A stretch of DNA of 64,000 nucleotides from Myxococcales bacterium (GTDB lineage: Bacteria; Myxococcota_A; Polyangia; Polyangiales; Polyangiaceae): the NCBI GenBank assembly GCA_947473045.1, contig CANJCO010000017.1:1-64000 (forward strand), in the 5' to 3' direction. Both the position numbers and the translations under genes were made by a program. The notes below the pieces were generated by a model. The model worked only from the letters and a program-made list of their open reading frames with translations. It did no database searches and had not been told where the DNA came from. Numbering within the stretch: position 1 is the first letter of the stretch; every line of letters starts with the position of its first letter. Shown in pieces: positions 1-8,700 of the stretch.

Positions 1-672
1 GGCGTGCCGGGCGCCCTGCACGCGACCGCGCAGCTCGTCGACGTCGCCCCGACGATGGACGCGAAGATGTACGCGGCCGCTCAAGTGTTCGACGAAGCTC
101 GGCACCTGGAGGCCTACGACCGCTACCTGCGCGAAAAGATCGAGCTGGTGTATCCGGTCAGCCCGCACCTCAAGCAGCTGCTCGATACCTTGCTCCAGGA
201 CTCCCGCCCCGACTTCAAGTTTCTCGGAATGCAGATCATGGTCGAAGGCGTGGCGCTCGCCGCGTTCGGCCTGATTCAGCAGCTGTCGACCGAGACGCTC
301 ATCAAGCAAATCACGCAGATGATCATGCAGGACGAGTCGCGCCACGTGGCGTTCGGCGTGCTGTCGCTCAAGGACACCTACCGGCAGATGGCCCCGAACG
401 AGCTGCGCGACCGCGAAGACTTCATCATCGAGTCGTCGAAGCTGCTGCGCGATCGCTTTCTCGCGCAAGAGGTCTGGGAGCGCATGGGGCTGCCGCAGCA
501 GGCGTGCCAGGAAGCCGTCGAAGCGAGCGAGGCGATGGCAATATTTCGCAGGCTGCTTTTTTCGAAGATCGTGCCGAACACCAAGCGACTCGGGCTGCTC
601 ACGCCGTATGTGCGCAAGGGCTTCGAGGAGCTCGGCGTGATTGAGTTCGAGCACCTGCCCGCGACCGCATGA
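1..672 (+). CDS. Ferritin-like diiron domain protein (5' end outside window)
   Basis: The reading frame is open from the window edge, so the N-terminus is missing. Counting from the codon at position 4, diiron-type ligands are visible as an E-x2-H pair (E31, H34 in DEARH), a Glu on the next helix (E81 in VEG) and a second E-x2-H pair (E111, H114 in DESRH). This is the helix 2-3-4 pattern of ribonucleotide-reductase-like or AurF-like diiron oxidases; the helix 1 Glu must lie upstream. The family couples O2 activation to oxidation of a substrate or metal; the substrate here is unknown. The stop overlaps the following TetR start (ATGA), so the two are co-transcribed. A Rieske protein follows. 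Confidence 0.7.
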   Translation, partial: GVPGALHATAQLVDVAPTMDAKMYAAAQVFDEARHLEAYDRYLREKIELVYPVSPHLKQLLDTLLQDSRPDFKFLGMQIMVEGVALAAFGLIQQLSTETLIKQITQMIMQDESRHVAFGVLSLKDTYRQMAPNELRDREDFIIESSKLLRDRFLAQEVWERMGLPQQACQEAVEASEAMAIFRRLLFSKIVPNTKRLGLLTPYVRKGFEELGVIEFEHLPATA

Positions 673-1409
673 GCGAGGCGCGCGAGGCGGGCGGCTCCCG
701 TGTAATGTCAGAGGCAATGACGGCGCGAACAGACAGCAAGGCGCCGCGTCCGCGCAACGCCGCTGACACGAAGAAGCGCATCCTCGACGCCGCGGAGGCC
801 GAGTTTGCGGCCAAGGGGTTCGACGGAACGCGCCTCGGCAACATCGCGCGAACCGCGGGCGTGCAGCAGGCGCTCATTCACCACTACTTCGACGACAAGT
901 CGGGGCTCTACCGCGAGACCGTCGACCGGGCGCTCGGGGCGATGAGCACCGAAGGGTGGGACATTCTCGCGCGTACGGTGTCGGCGGTGGGCAAGAGCTC
1001 GCGCAGCAAACCCGCGCAGAAGCTCGACAAGAAGAATGTGCGTCCGCTCGTCGAGGCGTTCATCGAGCTGCTGCAGCGCTTTTTTACCGAGCACGGGCAC
1101 ATCCTCGCGATCGTTCGGCACGAAGCGTCGAGCGGCTCCGAGCTCGCCCGGGACATCGTGCGCACGCGGGTCAAGCCCGTGGTCGATGCGATCACCGCGT
1201 ACCTCGACGCGCTCAAAGGCTCGGGCGACGTGCGCGGCGACGTTGACGTTCGTCAGCTCGCCATCGCAGCGATGGGCATGGTGGCGTTCCCGCTGATGGA
1301 GCACGGACTGACGCGCTGGGTGTGGCCCATCGAGCCGCGCGACAAGTCGTTTCTCGACGGCGCGCGCGCCGAGATCGTCGAGACCCTGCTCGCGCGAATG
1401 CTGCCGTAG
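669..1409 (+). CDS. TetR/AcrR family transcriptional regulator
   Basis: The N-terminal region has the TetR helix-turn-helix pattern: GTRLGNIARTAGV then ALIHHYFDDKSGLY, the usual second helix, turn and recognition helix with the HHYF/YYHF-type signature. The remaining ~150 residues are a helical ligand-binding and dimer domain with no recognisable ligand. The first ATG (669) overlaps the previous stop by ATGA; in-frame ATGs at 705 and 717 are alternatives and leave the HTH intact. Overlap with the diiron gene suggests it controls its own operon, possibly including the Rieske gene 73 bp downstream (inference). Confidence 0.85.
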   Translation: MSEAREAGGSRVMSEAMTARTDSKAPRPRNAADTKKRILDAAEAEFAAKGFDGTRLGNIARTAGVQQALIHHYFDDKSGLYRETVDRALGAMSTEGWDILARTVSAVGKSSRSKPAQKLDKKNVRPLVEAFIELLQRFFTEHGHILAIVRHEASSGSELARDIVRTRVKPVVDAITAYLDALKGSGDVRGDVDVRQLAIAAMGMVAFPLMEHGLTRWVWPIEPRDKSFLDGARAEIVETLLARMLP

Positions 1410-1482
1410 GGCGCACTCTTGGCCGGGCCGTGAGGCGAGCAACCCGGCAACCGTTGCGAAGCTCGACTACAGTCGAAGGCGC

Positions 1483-3237
1483 ATGAAGCACGACTTTTTT
1501 GACCTCGGACCCGCGAGCGACTTTCCCGCCGGTGCGCCGGTGCTGCGCAAGGGCCCGGGCGGCCTTCGCTTCGCCTGCGTGCGCGAGGGCGAAGCGGTGC
1601 ACGCGGTCGACGATCGCTGCCCGCATCAGGGCTATCCGCTGTCTCAAGGCGAAGTCCGCGGCGGCGTGCTCACGTGCCGCTGGCACAACTGGAAGTTCGA
1701 GCTCGCGAGCGGCGCCTGCACGTTCGGCGGAGAGCCCGTGCGGCGCTACGCAACGCGCATCGAAGACGGTCGCGTCCGGCTCGACCTCGCCCTCGATCGC
1801 GGCGCGGAGGTTCGGAGGCTCGTGGCGAGCCTGAAAGCCGCGCAACGCCGCGATGAGACGGCCCGCGCGCTGCGCGACGGCCTGCGCCTCGGCGACCTCG
1901 GGCTGCCTCGCGGTGACGAGGAGCGTGCCGGACTCGGCAAGCTCGCCACGGCGTTCGAGGTTGTCGCGATCGACGGCGCCGAGCGGGCGAGCGAAGGCTT
2001 CGATCATGGTCTGGCCGTGCTCGCCGACCTCTGCGCGTGGGCCGATCGCGGCCTGATCAAGCCAGAAGAGGCGTTCGTGCTCGGCGCCCACGCCATCGCG
2101 GCGGAGAGCCTCAACCTCGGGGTGCGCGGAGCGCCGACGCCCGGCGCTCGCGTGAGTCCCGCGACCTCGTTCGCGCGCCTGGCCGATCTCGAGGGCAAGG
2201 ATCTCGAGCCGGTGAGAGACGCCCTCGTTGCGGAGCGCCGCGAGGAGGCTGAAGCGATGGTGCGCGCGATCGTGGAGTCGCGCGGCATCGACGCCGCGAC
2301 CGACGCGCTGCTGCCCTTCGTCGCGGAGCACCTTTACGACCGCGGTCACGGCGCCATCTTCGTCGCCAAGGCGCTGGAGCTCTCGCGGCGCTTTCCGCTG
2401 GCGGCGATCGAAGTCTTCGCGGCCGTCACGGTAACCCTCGCATGGGCCACCGCCGATACCGCGCTGCCGCCGTTTTCTGCCACGCGCAGGGCGCTCGAGC
2501 AGACTGCAGACCTGCCGCTCGGCGCCGGACCGCTCGTCGATCGCGACGCGTATGAGCTCGCGGTGCTCGCGGGCGAGTCCGAGGCGGTAACAGCGACCGT
2601 CGCGCGGCTCGCGTCGGGCACCGATCCGGCGGCGCTGCTGCGCGCGGTCGGGCGCGCGGCCGCCGTACGCCTTCTGCGCTTCGACGCGGCGTGGGAGTCG
2701 CGAACCGACGCCGCCGTGACCGTGCTCGACGTCTCGCACGCGGTCACCTTCGCCGAGGCGGCCATCGCGCTCACCAGCGCACGGCCCGAGCGCGCCCGCA
2801 TCGCCGCGCGGCTCGCAGTGCAGGCCGCTGGCTTCGCGGGCAAGCTCCGACGCGGCGACGCGCCATCCGCACAGGCCGCGCCGTTGGCCCGAGCTGGGCA
2901 ACAATCGCTGCTTGAAGCTGCAAGCGCCCGCGACGTGGCGCAGGCCCTCGCCGTGGTGACGGGACTCGGGCGCGACGAGCGCGCGGCGAGCTACGACGCG
3001 CTGGCCCCTTTCGCCGCTTTCGACGCAGCCACCCTGCCGATATTTTACGCGCACGCGATCAAGGTGAGCGAGGCGCTGCGCCGGCTCGACGCGGCCGACG
3101 ACGCGGCCGACGACACTTACTTGCGTGCGCTGGTCGCGTACCTCGTGCCCGTCCGACCCGAGCGCCATTGGCGCCGCACCGCCGCCATCGCCGCGCAGTT
3201 TTTAAGCGACGGCCGTCCGCCAAAAGGCCTCTACTGA
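1483..3237 (+). CDS. Rieske [2Fe-2S] domain protein with large uncharacterised helical C-terminal region
   Basis: The first ~105 residues form a Rieske domain: C46-P-H48 in RCPHQG and C65-x2-H68 in CRWHNW supply the two Cys and two His ligands of the cluster. The remaining ~470 residues are Ala/Leu/Arg-rich and predominantly helical; I do not recognise a family with certainty. Short islands such as YDRGHGAIF, DVSHAVTFAEAA and FYAHAIKVSEA contain His residues, but no known motif is matched. Typical Rieske ferredoxins are ~110 residues and ring-hydroxylating oxygenase alpha subunits carry a different C-terminal fold, so this is a distinct fusion. The neighbouring diiron protein and TetR suggest a redox unit (inference). 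Confidence 0.75.
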   Translation: MKHDFFDLGPASDFPAGAPVLRKGPGGLRFACVREGEAVHAVDDRCPHQGYPLSQGEVRGGVLTCRWHNWKFELASGACTFGGEPVRRYATRIEDGRVRLDLALDRGAEVRRLVASLKAAQRRDETARALRDGLRLGDLGLPRGDEERAGLGKLATAFEVVAIDGAERASEGFDHGLAVLADLCAWADRGLIKPEEAFVLGAHAIAAESLNLGVRGAPTPGARVSPATSFARLADLEGKDLEPVRDALVAERREEAEAMVRAIVESRGIDAATDALLPFVAEHLYDRGHGAIFVAKALELSRRFPLAAIEVFAAVTVTLAWATADTALPPFSATRRALEQTADLPLGAGPLVDRDAYELAVLAGESEAVTATVARLASGTDPAALLRAVGRAAAVRLLRFDAAWESRTDAAVTVLDVSHAVTFAEAAIALTSARPERARIAARLAVQAAGFAGKLRRGDAPSAQAAPLARAGQQSLLEAASARDVAQALAVVTGLGRDERAASYDALAPFAAFDAATLPIFYAHAIKVSEALRRLDAADDAADDTYLRALVAYLVPVRPERHWRRTAAIAAQFLSDGRPPKGLY

Positions 3238-3270
3238 CCGCTCGCGGCCTGATCGGGATCGGCTCGCGCG

Positions 3271-4335
3271 TCAGACCCGCCGGTGGGCCTCGTGCGCGGC
3301 GAGCCGCTCGCGCTCGATGTCGCGCGCAGCAGTCGGCCCGCGATAAATGAACGCCGTGTAGATCTGCACGAGGTTGGCGCCAGCGTCGAGCATCGCGCGC
3401 GCATCTTCGCCGCTGCTGACGCCGCCCACGCCGATGATCGTGGCCGCCCTGCCGAGCTTGCGTCGAACGCGCGACACGACCTCGAGCGCGCGCACGCGCA
3501 GTGGAGGACCGCTCAGCCCACCGGCGCCGATCGCTTCCACTTCCGCCGAAGGTGTCGACAGGCCCTCGCGGCGAATCGTCGTGTTGGTCGCGACCACGCC
3601 GGTGAGCCCGACCTCACCGACCACGTCGAGCAGCGCGTCCAGGTCTTCGTTCGACAAGTCAGGCGCGATCTTCAGCAGCAACGGGCGGGCGCCGGCGTTT
3701 TCGCGGGCAAGCGCGCCGAGCAGCGCGCGCGCGAGCTCCGGCCCCTGCAGCGCGCGCAGGTTCTTCGTGTTGGGGGACGATACGTTGATGACGACGAAGT
3801 CACTCACGGGCGCGACGGCCCGAAAGCTCCCCAGGTAGTCGGCGACCACAGGTTCGGGGTCTTCGTCGACGTCGACGCTGCGACTTTTGCCGATCGAAAA
3901 TCCGACAGGCACCCCCGCCGCGGACCGCCCGCCACCTGCGACAAAACGCGCGACGACGGCCGCCGCGCCTTCGTTCGGAAAGCCGAGCCGATTGATGAGC
4001 GCCCGATCGGCGGGCAGCCTGAAGAGGTTCGGCTCGGGGTTGGGCTCCTGCGCCCGCGCGGTCACCGTTCCAAGCTCGAGGAAGCCAAAGCCCAGAGAAG
4101 CGAGGGCTTTCGGACGCGCGGCGTTCTTGTCGAATCCGCCCGCCAGGCCCACGGGCGACGGAAAATCGAGCCCCATGGCGCGCACCCGCGAGCGCGGATC
4201 ACGGTCTGCCATCAGTCCGCTGGCAACGGTGCGCAGCGGCCCGACGCGCTCGAGCACCCCGAGCGCCGCGTTGCCGGCGGCATGCGCCGACGTCGGCGAC
4301 ATCGAAAACAGCAAGGGTCGCAGCAGCGCGTACAT
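3271..4335 (-). CDS. pyrD: Dihydroorotate dehydrogenase (quinone), class 2
   Basis: Oxidises dihydroorotate to orotate in pyrimidine synthesis, passing electrons through FMN to the quinone pool at the inner membrane. The 354-residue length and the N-terminal helical extension (MYALLRPLLFSM) are those of membrane-associated class 2 enzymes. Visible signatures are GLAGGFDKNA, the NRLGFPNEG loop, NVSSPNT with the catalytic Ser of class 2, LLLKIAPDL, and the FMN phosphate-binding GVGGVSSGEDA followed by VQIYTAFIYRGP. It stands alone, convergent with the Rieske gene and divergent from the cupredoxin lipoprotein. Confidence 0.95.
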   Translation of the reverse strand: MYALLRPLLFSMSPTSAHAAGNAALGVLERVGPLRTVASGLMADRDPRSRVRAMGLDFPSPVGLAGGFDKNAARPKALASLGFGFLELGTVTARAQEPNPEPNLFRLPADRALINRLGFPNEGAAAVVARFVAGGGRSAAGVPVGFSIGKSRSVDVDEDPEPVVADYLGSFRAVAPVSDFVVINVSSPNTKNLRALQGPELARALLGALARENAGARPLLLKIAPDLSNEDLDALLDVVGEVGLTGVVATNTTIRREGLSTPSAEVEAIGAGGLSGPPLRVRALEVVSRVRRKLGRAATIIGVGGVSSGEDARAMLDAGANLVQIYTAFIYRGPTAARDIERERLAAHEAHRRV

Positions 4336-4391
4336 TCGTGCGGCTTTAGCATCGCTTAGCCCGCGGCGCGCCGCATGCTACAGTGTCGCGC

Positions 4392-4934
4392 ATGAATCAA
4401 GCCCGCTCCGCGTTCGCTGCCGGTCTCCTGCTCACTTCGGTGCTCGCCCTCGCGTGCTCCAGCGCCGACGACACCGTCGTCCCGGGGGCCGACGCCGGCA
4501 GCACCAAAGACAGCGCGACGACGCCCGACAGCAGCGTGGCCCCGGATGCGAGCGCCGATGCGAGCGCCAAAGACAGCGCCGCCGCGAGCGACTCCAGCGT
4601 GGTCGACAGCGCGGCGCCCGACTCCAGCGTAATCGACAGCGGTCCGCCTCCGGTCAACGGCTGCAAGGACACCGACTACGTCGCCGCAAACACCATCAAG
4701 TGGGACTTCCAGATCGTGCCCGCGTGCGTGACGATCAAGGCCGGCGACTCGGTGACGTGGAACGGCAACTTCGTCACCCACCCGCTCGCCGCCTTCAACG
4801 GAGCCAGCCCCAGCCCCATTCCGAACGTCAGCTCCGGGGCGACCACGACCGTGAAGTTCCCGAGCGCGGGCGTCTACGGCTACCACTGCACGATTCACGG
4901 CTCGATGATCGGCGCCGTGAAGGTCACGCCCTGA
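4392..4934 (+). CDS. Cupredoxin-domain lipoprotein
   Basis: A signal peptide ends at LALAC (Cys22), indicating a lipoprotein. Residues ~25-85 are an Asp/Ser/Ala linker of repeated SxxxDSS-type units. The C-terminal ~90 residues are a plastocyanin-like domain with a complete type 1 copper site: H130 (VTHP), C166 and H169 (YHCTIH) and M172. Expected role is single-electron transfer or copper binding on the envelope surface; the partner is unknown. I chose the ATG at 4392, which begins the basic n-region, over a GTG nine bases upstream. The HAD gene follows on the same strand after 52 bp. Confidence 0.85.
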   Translation: MNQARSAFAAGLLLTSVLALACSSADDTVVPGADAGSTKDSATTPDSSVAPDASADASAKDSAAASDSSVVDSAAPDSSVIDSGPPPVNGCKDTDYVAANTIKWDFQIVPACVTIKAGDSVTWNGNFVTHPLAAFNGASPSPIPNVSSGATTTVKFPSAGVYGYHCTIHGSMIGAVKVTP

Positions 4935-4986
4935 CGGTTCACGGGCCTGTTTTTACGCCAAAGCTCGGCTACAGGTCACCGCCCCA

Positions 4987-5739
4987 ATGATCGACGCAGC
5001 GCTCCTCGAAGACGTCGATCTGTTGTCCCTCGACGCCGGCAACACGGTCATTTTTCTCGATCACGAGCGGCTCGCCCGACTTGCCCGCGATGCCGGTTTT
5101 CCCGGCGTCACGCGCGAGCGCCTGATCGCGACCGAAGGCGAAGCCAAGCGGCTGGCCTCCGATGCCACACAGATGGTCGATCCTGCGTGGCCCGAGCGCG
5201 ACGGCCCGGGGGCAGCCGCATGGGGGCGCATGGTCGCGACGATGCTGGCGCGCGCCAACGTTGCGGAGAGCGCGCTCCCATCGCTGATTTCAGCCATTTG
5301 GAAGAGCCACGTCGATCACAACCTGTGGTCGCTCGTGCCCGAAGGCTTCGCCGACGCGATCGCTCGCGTGCGCAGCGCGGGCGTCAAGACGGTGATCGTA
5401 TCGAACTCAGAAGGCATGCTCGACCGGCTATTTCACAAGCTCGGAATCGACGCGTGCTTCGACGCGGTCATCGACAGCGGCCGCGTGGGGCACGAAAAAC
5501 CCGGCGCACGCATTTTTGAGCTCGCCTGCGAGGCCGCGGGCACGACGGCGGCTCGGGGGCTGCACCTCGGAGACACCTTCGCGACCGACGTGCTCGGCGC
5601 CCGTAACGCCGGCATGCGCACAGCGCTCATCGATCCCTACGGTCACTATGAGGGCCTGTACGCCGATGTGCCGCGCGCGGAGGGCGTCGTCGCCGTGGCC
5701 CTCGCGCTCGCGGCCCGCGGGCGCGTCACGCGTCGCTGA
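4987..5739 (+). CDS. HAD-superfamily hydrolase (haloacid dehalogenase-like phosphatase)
   Basis: The 250 residues contain all four HAD motifs: LDAGNTV (nucleophile Asp, in the DAxGT form of dehalogenase/HDHD3-like members), VIVSNSEG (motif II), the Lys in GHEKPG (motif III) and HLGDTFATDVLGA (motif IV acidic pair). A helical cap lies between motifs I and II. The substrate cannot be told from sequence. The 3' end overlaps the convergent kinase gene by 14 bp (5726-5739). Confidence 0.85.
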   Translation: MIDAALLEDVDLLSLDAGNTVIFLDHERLARLARDAGFPGVTRERLIATEGEAKRLASDATQMVDPAWPERDGPGAAAWGRMVATMLARANVAESALPSLISAIWKSHVDHNLWSLVPEGFADAIARVRSAGVKTVIVSNSEGMLDRLFHKLGIDACFDAVIDSGRVGHEKPGARIFELACEAAGTTAARGLHLGDTFATDVLGARNAGMRTALIDPYGHYEGLYADVPRAEGVVAVALALAARGRVTRR

Positions 5740-8700
5740 GCCACTGCCGCGCGAGCGCGACAATCGCCGCGTTCTCGGCGTTTTGCTCAAGATAACTGCG
5801 ACGCCAGCGACCGTCGCCGATCAGCGAGGCCCTCGACAGCACGACCTCGCGCGCCTTGCGGATCGCGGCGTGCGCGGCGCCAACATCGCCCAGATCCATC
5901 AGCACTTGCGCGAAGGCCAGTCGCGCCTGCTCTTCGCCCTCCTCGACAATCGCTGCGGCCTCGAGCACCCCGATCGCGTCGGTTGCGACGTCGAGCGCCT
6001 CGCCCACGCGCCCCTGCTCGCGGAGCGCGTGCGAGAGCGTCGCCGAGGCGTAGACGTACGCCGAAGCGTGCGCCGCGAGCTCGGGTCGAACCGCCCGCGC
6101 CAGCTCCTCAGCCCCCGCCCAGTCGCCCGCGAGCCTCGCGATCTCGGCGGCGTACAGCTGAGACCAGAGGGTCATCAGACGCACGCCCAGCCCCTCAGAC
6201 GTCGCGATCGACAGGGAGATGAACGCGCGGGCACCGTCAAAGTCGCCAGCGCGGGCGAGCGCGAGCGCGAGGTTCTGCGCGGCCCCGGCTGCGTAATGAA
6301 CAAGCCCCATGCGCTGCGCCTCCTCGTACGCCCCGCGAAGCACACCGGCGGCGCTCCCGTCGCCAAGGCGCGTAAGCGCGTAGCCGAGATTCACGCGCTC
6401 GCGAACGATCTCCCGCAAATCGCCCGATTGTTCGAACGCGGCGATCGCCTGCGAAAAACTCTCCGCGGCGGCGCCAAAATCGGAGCGATCGTGAATCTGA
6501 AAAATTCCGTCAACGAACGCGGCGTAGCCGCGCAGCGTCGGGGCGTGCGCCGCGTGCTTGTGAACGAGCGGTTCGACGAGGTCACGCAGTCGCCACGCCT
6601 GGTCGCGTGCGGCTCCCCGCATCAGCGAGCTCGCCGTGCGCAAGATGACCACCGCCAGCGCGGCGCTCGCGTCTTTGCGATCGTGAAACGCGTCGCAAAC
6701 GTCGTCAATCCACGCGACCGCCGAAGGAAGATCGTCGACGTGGACGCTCGCCACGACGGCCTGCGAAGCCAGCGCGATCCACGAGTCGCTGCCCCGCTGC
6801 GCGTGCTGCAGCCCGAGCAACGCCGACTCGCGCACCGCGTGGTACTTTCCCTTCGCCGCCCAGGACTCGATCATCAGCACGTGCAAGTGCGCGAGCTCCT
6901 CTCCGCGAGCCCCGCACGCGACGCCCCGGCGGCCGCGGTCGATGACGGCGTCGAAGTCGGCGCCGGCGAGGGCGTCCTCGGCCGCACGCGCCCACCACGC
7001 GATCGCCTCGGCCATCGCGCCGCCGCGCTCGAGATGCTCGGCGAGCACCCGCGCGTCCGTCTCGCCGTGCTCCAGCAGCCAGTCTGCCGCGAGACCGTGA
7101 CCGAGCGCCCGGTCCTGATCGGTCAGGGAAGCGTAGGCCGCCTCGCGGGTGAGGGCGCTCGAGAACGTGAGCTGCTCGTGCCCGACGAAGCGCGCGTCGT
7201 AGCTCGGGGTGAGCAACTCGAGGGCCACGAGCTCGGAGATCGCGGGCAGCACATCGGCCGGGTCCGGCAGCCCGAGCAGAACCCCCACACCGTCGACCCA
7301 GAGCGTCTGCCCGAAGACGCTCGCCGCACGCAGCGTGCGTCGCAGCTCGCTCGGAAGCGCCTCGAGGCGCGCCTGCACCATCGCCACGACGGTGTCGGGA
7401 AACGCGAGCGTCGGCGAGGTCGCGCTCGCGCGAATCATCTCCTCAAGAAAAAAAGCGTTCCCCGCCGCGCGCGAGACCAGGGAGGCGACGCGATCGGGCG
7501 GCGCGCCGTCGCCCAGAAGCGACCACGCGATGCGCTCGGCCACCTTTTTCGGGAGCGGCGCGAGGCTCACGCGCTCGACCGATCGCTGCGCCCATAGATT
7601 CGGAAAGAGCTCGAATACCTCCGGCCTCGCGAAGGCCAGCACCGCGAGCGGCCGCTCGGCCAGGTTTCGAAGCGCCGCGTCGAGCGCGTTGACCGTGGGA
7701 AGGTCGCCCCACTGCAGGTCTTCGATGACCACGAGCACCGGATGCTCCGCGAGCTCGGCCTCGAGGAAGTCCTCGAACGCGCGGCGGATCTGATCGCCCA
7801 TCGTGACGGGGTTGGCGCGCGCGGCGCGAAGCTCGACCGACACGTTCGCCGCGGCGGTCGGCGCCCCCACGATCTCGCCAAGAAAAGCCGCGATTCGCGC
7901 GGTTTTTGTGTCGGTGATGCTCTCGCCGATGCGGCTCTTCAACGACGCCGACCGCGCCTCGAGCGTCTCGCCGTCGCGCAGCCGCGCCGCGCGCTTCACC
8001 ATCTGGGCGAGCAGCCCGAACGGCGAGCCGACGCTCATCGGATCGCCTCGGGCGAGCAGGATTTTCGCCGTCGGGCGCCGGGCGCGAACCGCGGCGAGCA
8101 CCTCGGAGCCAAGCCGCGATTTGCCGAGGCCCGCCGGCGCCGTGACCAGCGCCACCTGGGCGCGCGACTCATCGAACGCAGCGTCGACCAGCCCGCCCAG
8201 CGTCGAAAGCTCGAGGTCACGACCGAAAAATCGCGTGGCCTTTCCGAGGACCGTGCGCGACGCGTCTTCTCCCGATCGCTGCGCGCGAAGCAGGGTCAAG
8301 GGCCCGGTGCGCACGACCTCGAAGCGCGCCTCCACGAGGCACGCGGTGACCTCGTCAATCGCAACGTACGAAGCGCTGGCGTGGCGCGGGTCCTGCGACA
8401 CGTCGCGGAGCATGGCCGCGGCGCGGGAGAACACGTCACCGCCTTCGCCGTCGCTCGCCGATCCGTCGTGCGCGAACACGCCGCTGCCGGTAACGAGCGC
8501 GATCGCGGCGCCGCTGAGCACCGCGCGGAGACCGAGCGCGCAGCTTGCCGCGCGCATTGACAGCTCGGCCGCGCCGCCGCGGTTGGCGAGGGCCACCACC
8601 AGCGATCCATCGGCGAGCAGGTCGGCGCGTGCGTCGAACGGCTCGACCTGGCGCCGAACGCGCTCCAGCTGCGCCTGGGCGAGTGCGCTGACGACGCCTT

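Noticed and set aside
1213-3168. Long open frame on the minus strand (651 codons) opposite the TetR and Rieske genes
   Set aside because: Arg/Gly/Glu-rich product with no domain; it is the antisense of recognisable genes and reflects high GC.
5516-7597. Long plus-strand open frame opposite the kinase-ATPase gene
   Set aside because: Low-complexity Arg-rich translation; the minus strand encodes a clear multidomain protein with conserved motifs.
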